Below are positions 7,943 to 15,438 of a DNA stretch of 33,985 bases, piece after piece. Numbering within the stretch: position 1 is the stretch's first letter; each line of letters opens with the position of its first letter. The DNA is from Treponema sp. (GTDB lineage: Bacteria; Spirochaetota; Spirochaetia; Treponematales; Breznakiellaceae): assembly GCA_031265435.1 (NCBI GenBank), contig JAISCR010000154.1:1-33985 (forward strand). The letters are read 5' to 3'. The notes beneath the pieces were generated by a model that was given only the letters and a program-made list of their open reading frames with translations, had not been told where the DNA came from and did not search any database. The translations under genes were made by a program, and so were the position numbers.

Positions 7943-8030
7943 GGCGTCGCGCTAATTTGAATGAAAACTTCTTCGACTTTTTCGACCTTGCGGTTAAAAA
8001 ATTCCCATAGGCGGAAAACTGCGGTTGTAT

Positions 8031-8747
8031 TTATGTCTGCGAATACAGAATAGCTCTTCCCCGCTTCCCGACCCGTTTAACAATTCCGATTTTGTTCAGT
8101 ACATAGAGCGTTTTGCCGGCAAGGGGAGCCTGGAGCCGGGCCTGTTTTGCCAGATCCCGAACGGTAAACTCCGTTTCGGGGGCAAATGGAACAAAGCGCC
8201 GGTAATCGGAGATGTTTTTAAGTTCTATTGACTCATGCCAGGCAAGGAGTTCCCGGTCACGAATGCTTGCGCCCCTGCGCCGCCAGGAACCTTTGCCGTC
8301 GTCCACTCTTTTTTCCTTCACGTCAATCAGTGCCAGCTCTATGACAAGAGAGGGAAGAAGGGGCAGTTCCGGGGCGTAGAGCAGGTTTTTGAAGAGATCC
8401 CAGATGCTGCCGTCCCGGTTACTCTTGCGGCTGCGGATTAGGCTTCCTTCTGTATCATAGAGTTCGATATATTTGTGAATTACTACCGGATGGATGATCC
8501 GCACAGGGGAGATGCGGCAGAGCGAGCGGAGTTTCCCGTCCAGAGGGCCGAAACTTCCTGTCTGGATCTCCAGCGCTTCCCCCCCGCCGGTATAGACATC
8601 GCAGACATAGTTCTCCAATTCATATTCGGTTTGTCCTGTTTCACCCGCATAACGGTATTTCAGTGCCCGGTGCAGGCTTGATTCCCGCTCAGTCCCTATG
8701 GAGTGATGCGGGGGGGCTGTTTTCTGCCGCAGGGCCGCTTTTTTCAT
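8031..8747 (-). CDS. Uncharacterised protein: PD-(D/E)XK nuclease-like domain plus C-terminal winged helix
   Basis: I do not know this 238-residue protein as a named gene. Its N-terminal half has the spacing of a PD-(D/E)XK nuclease-like core: a glutamate-containing helix around E20-H26 (E-R-E-S-S-L-H), then D50 in Y-V-C-D-V, then E60-I-Q62 in A-L-E-I-Q-T-G, and K72 in a following helix. The residues about 193-236 look like a winged helix (F-T-V-R-D-L-A-K-Q-A, a helix Y-V-L-N-K-I-G, and a basic wing V-K-R-V-G-K-R-G-R). A DNA-acting role is therefore plausible, but activity is not shown. It overlaps the small gene upstream by four bases (ATGA), so the two are translationally coupled. It sits between the flaA and division operons on the opposite strand, like an accessory insertion. 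Confidence 0.6.
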   Translation of the reverse strand: MKKAALRQKTAPPHHSIGTERESSLHRALKYRYAGETGQTEYELENYVCDVYTGGGEALEIQTGSFGPLDGKLRSLCRISPVRIIHPVVIHKYIELYDTEGSLIRSRKSNRDGSIWDLFKNLLYAPELPLLPSLVIELALIDVKEKRVDDGKGSWRRRGASIRDRELLAWHESIELKNISDYRRFVPFAPETEFTVRDLAKQARLQAPLAGKTLYVLNKIGIVKRVGKRGRAILYSQT

Positions 8748-8983
8748 GTATATTCCAGAAGATCTTCCACGCTCAAAAGCTCCAGCAGATGGTAGGTTTC
8801 GGAACTTCCCCTGGCATTTTTTGTGCGTATGCCCGCAATCCGGTAGGCTATCATCCTGTTCGTAGAAAGGGGGAGGGGAAGGAGGTTCCCGTTAATGTCC
8901 ACTATCCCGTTGACGGGAAGCTTTCCGGGGATCTCCTGGACATCGCCTTCGGGAAACACAATGAAATACTCCTCCATGAACAT
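8744..8983 (-). CDS. Small hypothetical protein coupled to the nuclease-like gene
   Basis: This 79-residue protein is not recognised. It is acidic at the start, with a strand-rich middle (G-K-L-P-V-N-G-I-V-D-I-N-G-N-L-L-P-L-P) and a second part M-I-A-Y-R-I-A-G-I-R-T-K-N. It ends in a helix L-L-E-L-L-S-V-E-D-L-L-E. No signal peptide or membrane segment is seen. The stop codon overlaps the start of the following gene as ATGA, so it may be its partner or regulator (inference). The start could be ATG 8983, with AGGATT upstream, or the ATG two codons later. Confidence 0.55.
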   Translation of the reverse strand: MFMEEYFIVFPEGDVQEIPGKLPVNGIVDINGNLLPLPLSTNRMIAYRIAGIRTKNARGSSETYHLLELLSVEDLLEYT

Positions 8984-9018
8984 AAAAAAAGCTTAATCCT
9001 CTAAAAGAAATTAATAAA

Positions 9019-9034
9019 CTATACATACGTATAG
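9019..9034. repeat. Dyad CTATAC-N4-GTATAG in the divergent promoter region
   Basis: A perfect 6-bp inverted repeat with a four-base centre lies 36 bases upstream of the small minus-strand gene and 50 bases before the mraZ -35 box. Its size and place suit a dimeric regulator of the minus-strand pair, but no protein can be assigned. The surrounding region 8984-9083 is AT-rich and holds no gene that I can see. Confidence 0.35.
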
Positions 9035-9083
9035 GCCAATAGAAAAAAACCTTAACTATCTATAATTTTTTTCCGTTTTGCTA

Positions 9084-9112
9084 TTTACACGGAGAATTTG
9101 ATGTGTTATACA
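9084..9112 (+). promoter_or_regulatory. mraZ / division-cluster promoter
   Basis: TTTACA (9084-9089) and TATACA (9107-9112) are separated by 17 bases, with one mismatch in the -35 and two in the -10. The predicted transcription start near 9119 falls on the first of the TGGG repeats, so MraZ bound there would block initiation. The leader would be about 100 bases. Confidence 0.65.
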
Positions 9113-9117
9113 GAAAG

Positions 9118-9146
9118 TGGGTGGGGAAAAGTAGGTCATAGTGGGG
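9118..9146 (+). promoter_or_regulatory. MraZ operator: TGGG repeats with 10-bp spacing
   Basis: TGGGG (9122-9126), TAGGT (9132-9136) and TGGGG (9142-9146) are spaced exactly 10 bp apart, with an extra TGGG directly before them at 9118-9121. MraZ is known to bind three or so TGGGN direct repeats separated by five bases ahead of its own gene. The middle repeat carries one change. The array overlaps the expected transcription start, so autorepression is the likely effect. Confidence 0.78.
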
Positions 9147-9220
9147 GAAAATGTTATACATAAGTCGCTGTAAGCGGTATCGTATAACCAATTTTTTGTC
9201 TTCGCGCCCCGGAGGGACAC

Positions 9221-9664
9221 ATGAATCTGTTGACTGGAGAGCAGAGAGCGACCCTGGATGAAAAGAACAGGATCAATCTGCCCTCCAGGCTCAGATCCTC
9301 CATGGAAACAGAGACCGTTTGGGTAACCAAGGGGAACGAGAAATGCATCTGGGTTTTTCCTCCCGAAGCGTGGAAAGCTTTTGTTGAGAGTATCAGGAAC
9401 AGTCCCAATCTTGACATGGAAATGCTCGAGTGGGCGCAGTTCCGGTTCATTACTCCCGCAACGGAGGCCGAAGTCGACAAGGCGGGCCGTATTGCCCTGC
9501 CCCAAAATGTCCGGGATCATGCGCTTCTCGGTAAGGATTGCATGATTTGCGGAATGGGGCAACGGCTTGCGATCTGGGCTCAGGATCAATACGAGGCCTA
9601 TTACAGGGAGCATGAGGCGATGACTCCGATTGTTGTAAAAGCCATAGGACACATTTCCTTTTAA
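9221..9664 (+). CDS. mraZ: Transcriptional regulator MraZ
   Basis: This is a DNA-binding regulator of the division and cell wall cluster that typically represses its own operon. It has 147 residues, the normal size. It has the two tandem AbrB-like halves, each with the D-x-x-x-R core: L-D-E-K-N-R-I-N-L-P near residue 11 and V-D-K-A-G-R-I-A-L-P near residue 85. CGGAGGG precedes the ATG by four bases. It is the first gene of the long plus-strand operon, and its likely binding repeats lie about 75-100 bases upstream. The next gene starts 10 bases after its stop. Confidence 0.97.
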   Translation: MNLLTGEQRATLDEKNRINLPSRLRSSMETETVWVTKGNEKCIWVFPPEAWKAFVESIRNSPNLDMEMLEWAQFRFITPATEAEVDKAGRIALPQNVRDHALLGKDCMICGMGQRLAIWAQDQYEAYYREHEAMTPIVVKAIGHISF

Positions 9665-9673
9665 GGATTGGGG

Positions 9674-10657
9674 ATGTCGAGCTTGAAAATTCAACCGGAG
9701 GCAAAACAAAGTTTTATGCGATTCGTTCATACGCCGGTTTTACTGGAAGAGTGCCTGGAATACCTTGCCCCCCGAAAGGAAGGGGAATTGATGGTGGATG
9801 CAACCCAGGGTGAAGGGGGGCACAGTCTTGCCTTCCTGTCCCGCTTTCCGGATCTCAGGCTTATCGGGATTGATGCGGACCCGGTGATTCAGGAGAAGGC
9901 AAAGGAACGGCTTAAGGATTTTGGAGAGCGTGTACAGTTTTATCCGGGCTGGGCCCAGTCTTTTTTTGCCGCTTTTCCTTCACAGTTCAAGAGGCCCGAT
10001 ACGGTGTTCCTCGATTTGGGTGTATCCATGTTTCATTATGAGGAATCGGGCAGGGGTTTCAGCTTCCGCAAGGATGAAAAGCTGGACATGAGGATAGATC
10101 CTTCCTCTTCCCTCAGCGCGGCAGATCTTGTGGCGCGTCTTCCCGAAAAGGAACTTGCCGATCTGCTCTACAACAACGCGGGGGAGCGTTTTTCCCGCAG
10201 AATAGCCCGGGCAATTGTGGAGGCTCGTTCCCGTTCCCGGCTGGAGAGCAGCGCCGCCCTCTCTGCCCTGGTGGAATCCTGTTACCCGCCTGCCGGGAGG
10301 CACGGGCCGGTGCATCCGGCTACCAAGACTTTCCAGGCCTTGAGGGCCGCGGTAAACGGAGAGCTTTCCCGGCTGCAGGATCTTCTTGAGGGCGCTTTCC
10401 GGATTCTGGAAAGCGGGGGAAGGATGGGGGTTATCAGTTTTAATTCGGGGGAAGACAGGATCGTTAAATATTTCTTCCGGGAAAAAAACCGGGACTGTAC
10501 CTGTCCGCCTGAAGAGCCGATATGTAGGTGTGAGGGGAAACGGGTTCTCAACATCCTCACCCGGAAGGGGATTGTCCCCCGGAAGGAGGAAAAAGAATCG
10601 AATCCCGCGTCCCGGAGCGCGCGGCTCCGGGTAATAGAAAAGGTGCTGGACGAATAA
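9674..10657 (+). CDS. rsmH: 16S rRNA (cytosine-1402-N4) methyltransferase
   Basis: The enzyme methylates N4 of C1402 in the ribosomal P site using S-adenosylmethionine. It has 327 residues. Visible motifs are H-T-P-V-L-L-E-E near the start, the SAM loop V-D-A-T-Q-G-E-G-G-H, F-L-D-L-G-V-S, then R-G-F-S-F-R-K-D-E-K-L-D-M-R, and H-P-A-T-K-T-F-Q-A-L-R. I start at ATG 9674, six bases after AAGGA. The family core begins only at the in-frame ATG 9716 (M-R-F-V-H-T-P-V), which has GGAGG about 14 bases upstream and remains a real alternative. A cysteine cluster late in the protein (D-C-T-C-P-P-E-E-P-I-C-R-C) is typical of this family. Confidence 0.96.
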   Translation: MSSLKIQPEAKQSFMRFVHTPVLLEECLEYLAPRKEGELMVDATQGEGGHSLAFLSRFPDLRLIGIDADPVIQEKAKERLKDFGERVQFYPGWAQSFFAAFPSQFKRPDTVFLDLGVSMFHYEESGRGFSFRKDEKLDMRIDPSSSLSAADLVARLPEKELADLLYNNAGERFSRRIARAIVEARSRSRLESSAALSALVESCYPPAGRHGPVHPATKTFQALRAAVNGELSRLQDLLEGAFRILESGGRMGVISFNSGEDRIVKYFFREKNRDCTCPPEEPICRCEGKRVLNILTRKGIVPRKEEKESNPASRSARLRVIEKVLDE

Positions 10658-10667
10658 GGTGAAAGGA

Positions 10668-10943
10668 ATGAAAGGGCATATAATGATCTATTTTTTTGTT
10701 CTCAGCATACCGCTGCTCCTGGCTCTGAATGCATGGCAGGCGGAACGTTATGCGGAGTTGCAGAAGGATGTAAAAAAACTGGAGGCTTCCCAGGAAGAAT
10801 GGCTTGAGAGCAATAAGCGGCTCATCGCCGGGATCGCCGTCCTTTCATCACCTGAACGGATCGAGCATATTGCCAGTCATGAGCTTCAGTTTGAGAAGAT
10901 ACATCCTGAATCTGTGTTACAGATCCGTATAGAAGGAGAATAG
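10668..10943 (+). CDS. ftsL: FtsL-like cell division protein
   Basis: This is a small bitopic membrane protein of the divisome, expected to bind FtsB/DivIC and FtsQ and activate septal wall synthesis. It has 91 residues: a hydrophobic segment at about 4-20, a coiled coil (A-E-R-Y-A-E-L-Q-K-D-V-K-K-L-E), and the C-terminal pattern S-P-E-R-I-E-H-I-A-S-H-E-L shared by FtsL and DivIC proteins. Sequence is poorly conserved in this family, so the call rests on size, topology and its place between rsmH and murF. I start at ATG 10668, eight bases after AAGG. A GTG at 10659 is possible. No ftsI gene follows, unlike in most bacteria. Confidence 0.75.
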   Translation: MKGHIMIYFFVLSIPLLLALNAWQAERYAELQKDVKKLEASQEEWLESNKRLIAGIAVLSSPERIEHIASHELQFEKIHPESVLQIRIEGE

Positions 10944-10945
10944 GA

Positions 10946-12367
10946 ATGCAGGGGGAGGGGAACCTGATGCTTTTTTCTGAATTGGCCGCCGCACTGGAAA
11001 AGGGAATGGAGGGACATCTTCTCTCTTTTTCTACAGGCCGGGGTTTCTCTTCAGTGTGCATTGATTCCCGGGAAGTAAAACCCGGCGCCCTCTTTGTTGC
11101 CCTCCGGGGCGCTGTACAGGACGGCCACCGTTATGTGGAAGCGGCCTTTAAGGCGGGGGCCGCCGCGGCCCTGGTGGAGGAGGCCGCCCTTCTTGACAGG
11201 GGTCTTGGTCTTGCGGATCTGGCCCGGAAAGCCTGCGCCGCCTTGATTGCCGTAAAGAATACACTAGAGGCTTTGCAGGCAGGCGCCCATTTCTATCTTT
11301 CCAAATTTCCCACTCTTGTAAAAATCGGGATCACCGGTTCATCCGGGAAAACCACTACCAAAGAGATTGCCGCTTCCATTATCGCAAGAGAAAAACAGGT
11401 GGTAATGAATCCGGGAAACCTCAACTCCGAAACAGGGCTTCCCCTGTCGGTTTTCAATGTACGTCAGGATCATGAAGTTGCCGTCAATGAATTGGGTATG
11501 AACAGAAAGGGTGAAATCGCCGAATTAGCCGCGGTTCTCAATCCTGAAATTGCCCTGATTACAAACATAGGGACTGCCCATATCGGAATTATCGGATCCA
11601 AGCGGCTTATAGCTTTAGAGAAACGTGACATTTTTTCGTGTTTCAGCGGGAACGAAACTGCCCTTATTCCCTCTGATGATGAATACCGGGATTTTCTTGC
11701 GGAGGGGACTAATGGGAAAATCCGGTTCTATAACCTTGAGGCATTTCCGGAACTGGGGCCGGTAAGGGATCTGGGGCTTTGGGGCTCCGGGATTTCCTGG
11801 GAGGGTAGTCCGGCCCGGTTCCCCCTGCCGGGGAAGTACAATCTGCGGAATGCCCTGGCCGCCATTGCCATTGCCCGGGAACTGGGCTGCGGCGGCAGGG
11901 CTATCCGGGAGGGGCTGGAATCGGTAAAACCCCTTTTCGGCAGGGGTGAAATTCTTGAAGGGCCTGTAACGGTGATCCGGGACTGTTACAACGCCAACCC
12001 CGAATCCATGGAGGCGGCCATTGAGTTCTGCGACAGTATCACTGTGAAAGGACGCAGAATCTATGTTATCGGTTCCATGCTGGAACTTGGCGAGACCTCG
12101 GGGGAGGCTCACCGGAAGCTGGGGCGGCAGCTTTCCTGTTCAAGGGGAGATCTGATCTTCCTTTACGGTGAGGAGACTTTGCCTGTGGCGGAGACCCTCA
12201 AGAATGCGGGAAACAAGGCGTTTTTCCATACTGCCGTCATGGAAGAACTTGCCCGCCTGCTCAGGGAACATATACAAACCGGAGACCATGTGCTGCTTAA
12301 AGGTTCCCGCGGCTGCGCCCTGGAACAGCTTGGAGATATCTTTACAGGAGGAAAATCTTGTTCCTAG
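10946..12367 (+). CDS. murF: UDP-N-acetylmuramoyl-tripeptide--D-alanyl-D-alanine ligase
   Basis: MurF adds D-Ala-D-Ala to the UDP-MurNAc tripeptide, the last cytoplasmic step of the peptidoglycan stem peptide, using ATP. It has 473 residues. The P-loop G-S-S-G-K-T-T-T-K is at residues 131-139. N-P-G-N-L-N-S-E-T-G-L-P, N-E-L-G-M-N-R-K-G-E-I and N-I-G-T-A-H-I-G follow in the central domain. D-C-Y-N-A-N-P-E-S-M-E marks the third domain. AAGGAG lies seven bases before ATG 10946, and a second ATG at 10967 is less likely. The stop overlaps the start of mraY by 10 bases, so translation is coupled to the next enzyme of the pathway. Confidence 0.97.
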   Translation: MQGEGNLMLFSELAAALEKGMEGHLLSFSTGRGFSSVCIDSREVKPGALFVALRGAVQDGHRYVEAAFKAGAAAALVEEAALLDRGLGLADLARKACAALIAVKNTLEALQAGAHFYLSKFPTLVKIGITGSSGKTTTKEIAASIIAREKQVVMNPGNLNSETGLPLSVFNVRQDHEVAVNELGMNRKGEIAELAAVLNPEIALITNIGTAHIGIIGSKRLIALEKRDIFSCFSGNETALIPSDDEYRDFLAEGTNGKIRFYNLEAFPELGPVRDLGLWGSGISWEGSPARFPLPGKYNLRNALAAIAIARELGCGGRAIREGLESVKPLFGRGEILEGPVTVIRDCYNANPESMEAAIEFCDSITVKGRRIYVIGSMLELGETSGEAHRKLGRQLSCSRGDLIFLYGEETLPVAETLKNAGNKAFFHTAVMEELARLLREHIQTGDHVLLKGSRGCALEQLGDIFTGGKSCS

Positions 12368-13437
12368 AATTTGTATACCCCCTGGTACGCATATTTACAC
12401 CTCTTAATGTGTTCTCCTATTTGACGTTTCGGAGCGCTTATGCGGCCCTTACGACACTGCTCATCTGCTTTATGCTGGGAGGGCGGATCATCGAAGCCCT
12501 GAAAAAGCTTGAAGTTCGTCAGTCCATTCGGGAAGACGGGCCCGCAAGCCATCTTTCAAAATCCGGAACACCGACCATGGGCGGGATCATGATCATCCTT
12601 TCGGTTCTTGTGTCCATGTTCCTGTGGATGGATTTGCAGAGTTGGAAAGTATGGCTCGTCGTGGGCACATTCAGCCTCTTCGGGTTAATCGGTTTTCTTG
12701 ATGATTACCTCAAGGTAAGCCGGAAAAATTCCGATGGTCTGCCTGCCTGGGCAAAACTGGTACTGCAGTTTGTCGTAGCCATTGCGGTGATGCTGGTACT
12801 CTATACGTTCGGCGGAGAAGAGATGCAGCTCCTCTATATTCCCTTCTTCAAAAATCCCATTGCCGATATGGGTATTCTCTGGGTTCCCTTTGGAGTTCTC
12901 TTAATCGTGGGAGAATCCAATGCGGTCAACTTCTCCGACGGTCTGGACGGTCTCCTTGCCGGGCTCTTGATTCTTGTCTTTATTACACTGGCCCTGCTTA
13001 CTTACATTTCCGGTCGTACCGACTATTCGGCATACCTGGGGATTCCCTACATTCCCGGCGCGGGAGAACTTACGGTATTCTGCCTTGCCGCGGTGGGGGC
13101 ATGTATAGGCTTCTTATGGTTCAATTCCCACCCCGCGGAAATTTTTATGGGTGATACGGGAAGCCTCTCTCTGGGCGGCGTCATTGCCACTATCTCCCTC
13201 GTTATAAAAAAGGAAATTCTCATTCTGATCATCGGAGGCGTCTTTGTACTGGAAATAGCCAGTGTCATCCTCCAGGTACTTTCCTTCAAACTGCGAAAGA
13301 AGAGAATATTCCGCATGGCCCCCCTCCATCATCATTTTGAACTTTCGGGGTGGGCCGAAACAAAAGTTGTGATACGTTTCTGGATTCTTGGCGGTCTGTT
13401 CGCCATTATAGCGCTTTCGACTTTGAAGATTCAATAA
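12358..13437 (+). CDS. mraY: Phospho-N-acetylmuramoyl-pentapeptide transferase
   Basis: MraY moves phospho-MurNAc-pentapeptide from UDP to undecaprenyl phosphate at the inner membrane and makes lipid I. It has 359 residues with about ten membrane segments. Diagnostic motifs are G-T-P-T-M-G-G, the catalytic D-D-Y-L-K-V, N-F-S-D-G-L-D-G-L, E-I-F-M-G-D-T-G-S, and P-L-H-H-H-F-E-L-S-G-W. The start codon is TTG at 12358: AGGAGG lies five to six bases upstream, and the resulting N-terminus (ending N-V-F-S-Y-L-T-F-R) matches the family exactly. It overlaps the murF stop by 10 bases. No murD follows, unlike the usual order. Confidence 0.97.
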   Translation: MFLEFVYPLVRIFTPLNVFSYLTFRSAYAALTTLLICFMLGGRIIEALKKLEVRQSIREDGPASHLSKSGTPTMGGIMIILSVLVSMFLWMDLQSWKVWLVVGTFSLFGLIGFLDDYLKVSRKNSDGLPAWAKLVLQFVVAIAVMLVLYTFGGEEMQLLYIPFFKNPIADMGILWVPFGVLLIVGESNAVNFSDGLDGLLAGLLILVFITLALLTYISGRTDYSAYLGIPYIPGAGELTVFCLAAVGACIGFLWFNSHPAEIFMGDTGSLSLGGVIATISLVIKKEILILIIGGVFVLEIASVILQVLSFKLRKKRIFRMAPLHHHFELSGWAETKVVIRFWILGGLFAIIALSTLKIQ

Positions 13438-13489
13438 AGTTTATAGCGGAGATTGAACCGATAAAATACAGGAAGGAATACGGGGTAAG

Positions 13490-14596
13490 ATGGAAACGGA
13501 ACAATTTGCCAGAGTGCGTCCCGGCAGAGATCATATTCTGGTTGGCAGTGTACTATTACTCACCGGCATGGGACTTGTGACCCTCTATTCCTGTTCCGCC
13601 GCCTTTGCCCAGCGTTTCTTTGGGGATAGTCATTACTTTATTGTCAGGCAGCTTGCTCTTGCCGCGATAGGGATATTTCTCTTCTTTGCCTCTTCCCTGA
13701 TAAACCTTGATTGGCTGCGGAAGGGCATGATGGCCCTGGTGTTGTTCTCCTTTGCGCTTTGTGTCTTTACCTTTTTTCCGGGTATCGGGCTTGAGAAGAA
13801 CGGCGCGAAACGCTGGATTCATATAGGTACTTTTGGATATCAGCCTTCGGAATTCGTGAAAGTGGCCCTTCCGCTCTATCTGGCTCATATCTTCGATAAA
13901 AAACAGGACAGCCTTGGGAATTTTAGATCCGGTATTCTGCCGCCCGCTCTCATCACCGCCCTTTTTTTTGTATTGATCTATTGGGAGAACAATTTTTCTA
14001 CCGCGGTTTTTATTGCGATTAATGCGCTGGTGATCTTCTTTGTCGCGGGAGTAAGTTTCCGTTACTTTATTGCCGCTACCGTACTTCTCCTTCCCACTTC
14101 TGTTTTGCTCATTCTTACCAAACCCCACAGGCTGGCCAGGGTACGGAGTTTCTTCCATCCTGAATGGGATCCCCAGGGAGCCGGTTTCCAGGTAAAGGCT
14201 TCGGTTCTTACACTCGGTTCCGGCGGTTTCTGGGGCAAGGGTATCGGGCAGGGGACAAGAAAAATTGCAAGCATACCCGAAGTCCATTCGGATTTTATTT
14301 TTTCCGCCTTTTCCGAAGAGGCCGGTTTTATTGGTGTTCTCTGTTTTTTTGTTATCTTTGTCGTGTTTGTTTGGAGAGCGTACCGCAGCGCCATAAGGGC
14401 GGACACCAGGTTCAAATTCCTGCTTGCCTTCGGGCTTGCTACCATGGTGGCTTCCCAGACTCTGATGAATATCGCGGTAGTGTCCGGTTCCCTGCCCGCT
14501 ACGGGTATTCCGCTGCCATTTTTTTCCGCCGGAGGTTCTTCTCTGGCAACGACTTTGCTCTCCGCGGGGCTGATAGTCAATGTCTCGAAAACTTAA
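13490..14596 (+). CDS. ftsW: Septal peptidoglycan polymerase FtsW (SEDS family)
   Basis: FtsW is the glycosyltransferase that polymerises lipid II at the division site together with a class B penicillin-binding protein. It has 368 residues with about ten membrane segments. SEDS features are visible: K-R-W-I with G-x-x-x-Q-P-S-E-F-V-K, the large loop E-V-H-S-D-F-I-F-S containing the expected essential aspartate, and G-I-P-L-P-F-F-S-A-G-G-S-S near the C-terminus. The position between mraY and ftsQ favours FtsW over the related RodA. It starts at ATG 13490, 52 bases after mraY. The cognate penicillin-binding protein is not encoded in this cluster and must come from another locus. Confidence 0.93.
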   Translation: METEQFARVRPGRDHILVGSVLLLTGMGLVTLYSCSAAFAQRFFGDSHYFIVRQLALAAIGIFLFFASSLINLDWLRKGMMALVLFSFALCVFTFFPGIGLEKNGAKRWIHIGTFGYQPSEFVKVALPLYLAHIFDKKQDSLGNFRSGILPPALITALFFVLIYWENNFSTAVFIAINALVIFFVAGVSFRYFIAATVLLLPTSVLLILTKPHRLARVRSFFHPEWDPQGAGFQVKASVLTLGSGGFWGKGIGQGTRKIASIPEVHSDFIFSAFSEEAGFIGVLCFFVIFVVFVWRAYRSAIRADTRFKFLLAFGLATMVASQTLMNIAVVSGSLPATGIPLPFFSAGGSSLATTLLSAGLIVNVSKT

Positions 14597-14607
14597 GGGG
14601 GGCGTAC

Positions 14608-15438
14608 ATGTCCGGTGACTTTTATTATGGGCAGGAGACTCTGGAAACTATTCAGGCGCCGGTAAGAGGCAGGCCGGGAAAAGGCGTAAAGAGGCTTCTT
14701 GCCGTTGCGGCGCTTCTGATTGGAGCGGAACTGGTTTGGCTCCTTTTGATACAGCCCTGTATGCCCCTTGCGCGGATAGACATTGATGGTATCTCCGGTA
14801 TCGCGGAGGCTGACATTCTATCCCATGGAGGCATCGGCCCCGGGACAAGCTGGATGAAGATCAATCCTGAAAAGGTAAAGCAGGCTCTGGAAACTCATTG
14901 GATGGTAGATTCCGCATCTGTAGAAAAGCGGTTTCCCGCATCTTTGCGCATAAAGCTTTCCAAAAGGAAGGCTGTTGCAGTGGAACTGTCCATGAAAGAC
15001 GGTAAGGTTCTGCCCGTGTATCTTGACCGGAAAGGTGTTATAGTAGAGATAGGCGGAGATCATGGATTCTCTTCGTCCATACCTATTATAAGCGGTCTTT
15101 TGCAGGAAGAACCCCGGTTGGGAAACATGGTTCCCGCGCGGTATCAGGGTGTGCTGGAAGACGTTTATAGAATCGGAGAACAGGAACCGGCATTGATGAG
15201 CGCCGTTTCCGAAATTGGAATCCGGAAAAAGAACTTTGACGGATTTGACCTTGTTCTTTATCCGGTGCATAATCCCATACGGGTACTAATGGACAAAGAA
15301 TTGAACGAAGACAGCTTGCGTTATCTCTTGCTGGTGCTTGATGTGCTGGAAAAACAGGGCTCCGCCCCTGAGGAACTTGATTTCCGTTCCGGCAGCATTG
15401 CATCCTATATTCCAAAGGAGGCTGATTCTGTCGAGTGA
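14608..15438 (+). CDS. ftsQ: Cell division protein FtsQ/DivIB
   Basis: This is a bitopic divisome protein that links the early Z-ring proteins to the FtsL/FtsB/FtsW module. It has 276 residues. A basic cytoplasmic tail is followed by a membrane segment at about 27-48. A POTRA domain comes next, starting at L-A-R-I-D-I-D-G-I-S-G and ending R-F-P-A-S-L-R-I-K-L-S-K-R, then the FtsQ beta domain (L-P-V-Y-L-D-R-K-G-V-I). ATG 14608 follows AAGGGGGG by five bases. The frame is also open upstream through ftsW, but that part is an alternative-frame shadow with no FtsQ character. Its last codons contain the ribosome-binding site of ftsA. Confidence 0.92.
   Translation: MSGDFYYGQETLETIQAPVRGRPGKGVKRLLAVAALLIGAELVWLLLIQPCMPLARIDIDGISGIAEADILSHGGIGPGTSWMKINPEKVKQALETHWMVDSASVEKRFPASLRIKLSKRKAVAVELSMKDGKVLPVYLDRKGVIVEIGGDHGFSSSIPIISGLLQEEPRLGNMVPARYQGVLEDVYRIGEQEPALMSAVSEIGIRKKNFDGFDLVLYPVHNPIRVLMDKELNEDSLRYLLLVLDVLEKQGSAPEELDFRSGSIASYIPKEADSVE

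Noticed and set aside
14164..14607. Upstream in-frame extension of ftsQ through the end of ftsW
   Set aside because: The extension is a frame shadow of ftsW. ATG 14608 has a strong ribosome-binding site and gives a normal FtsQ N-terminus.
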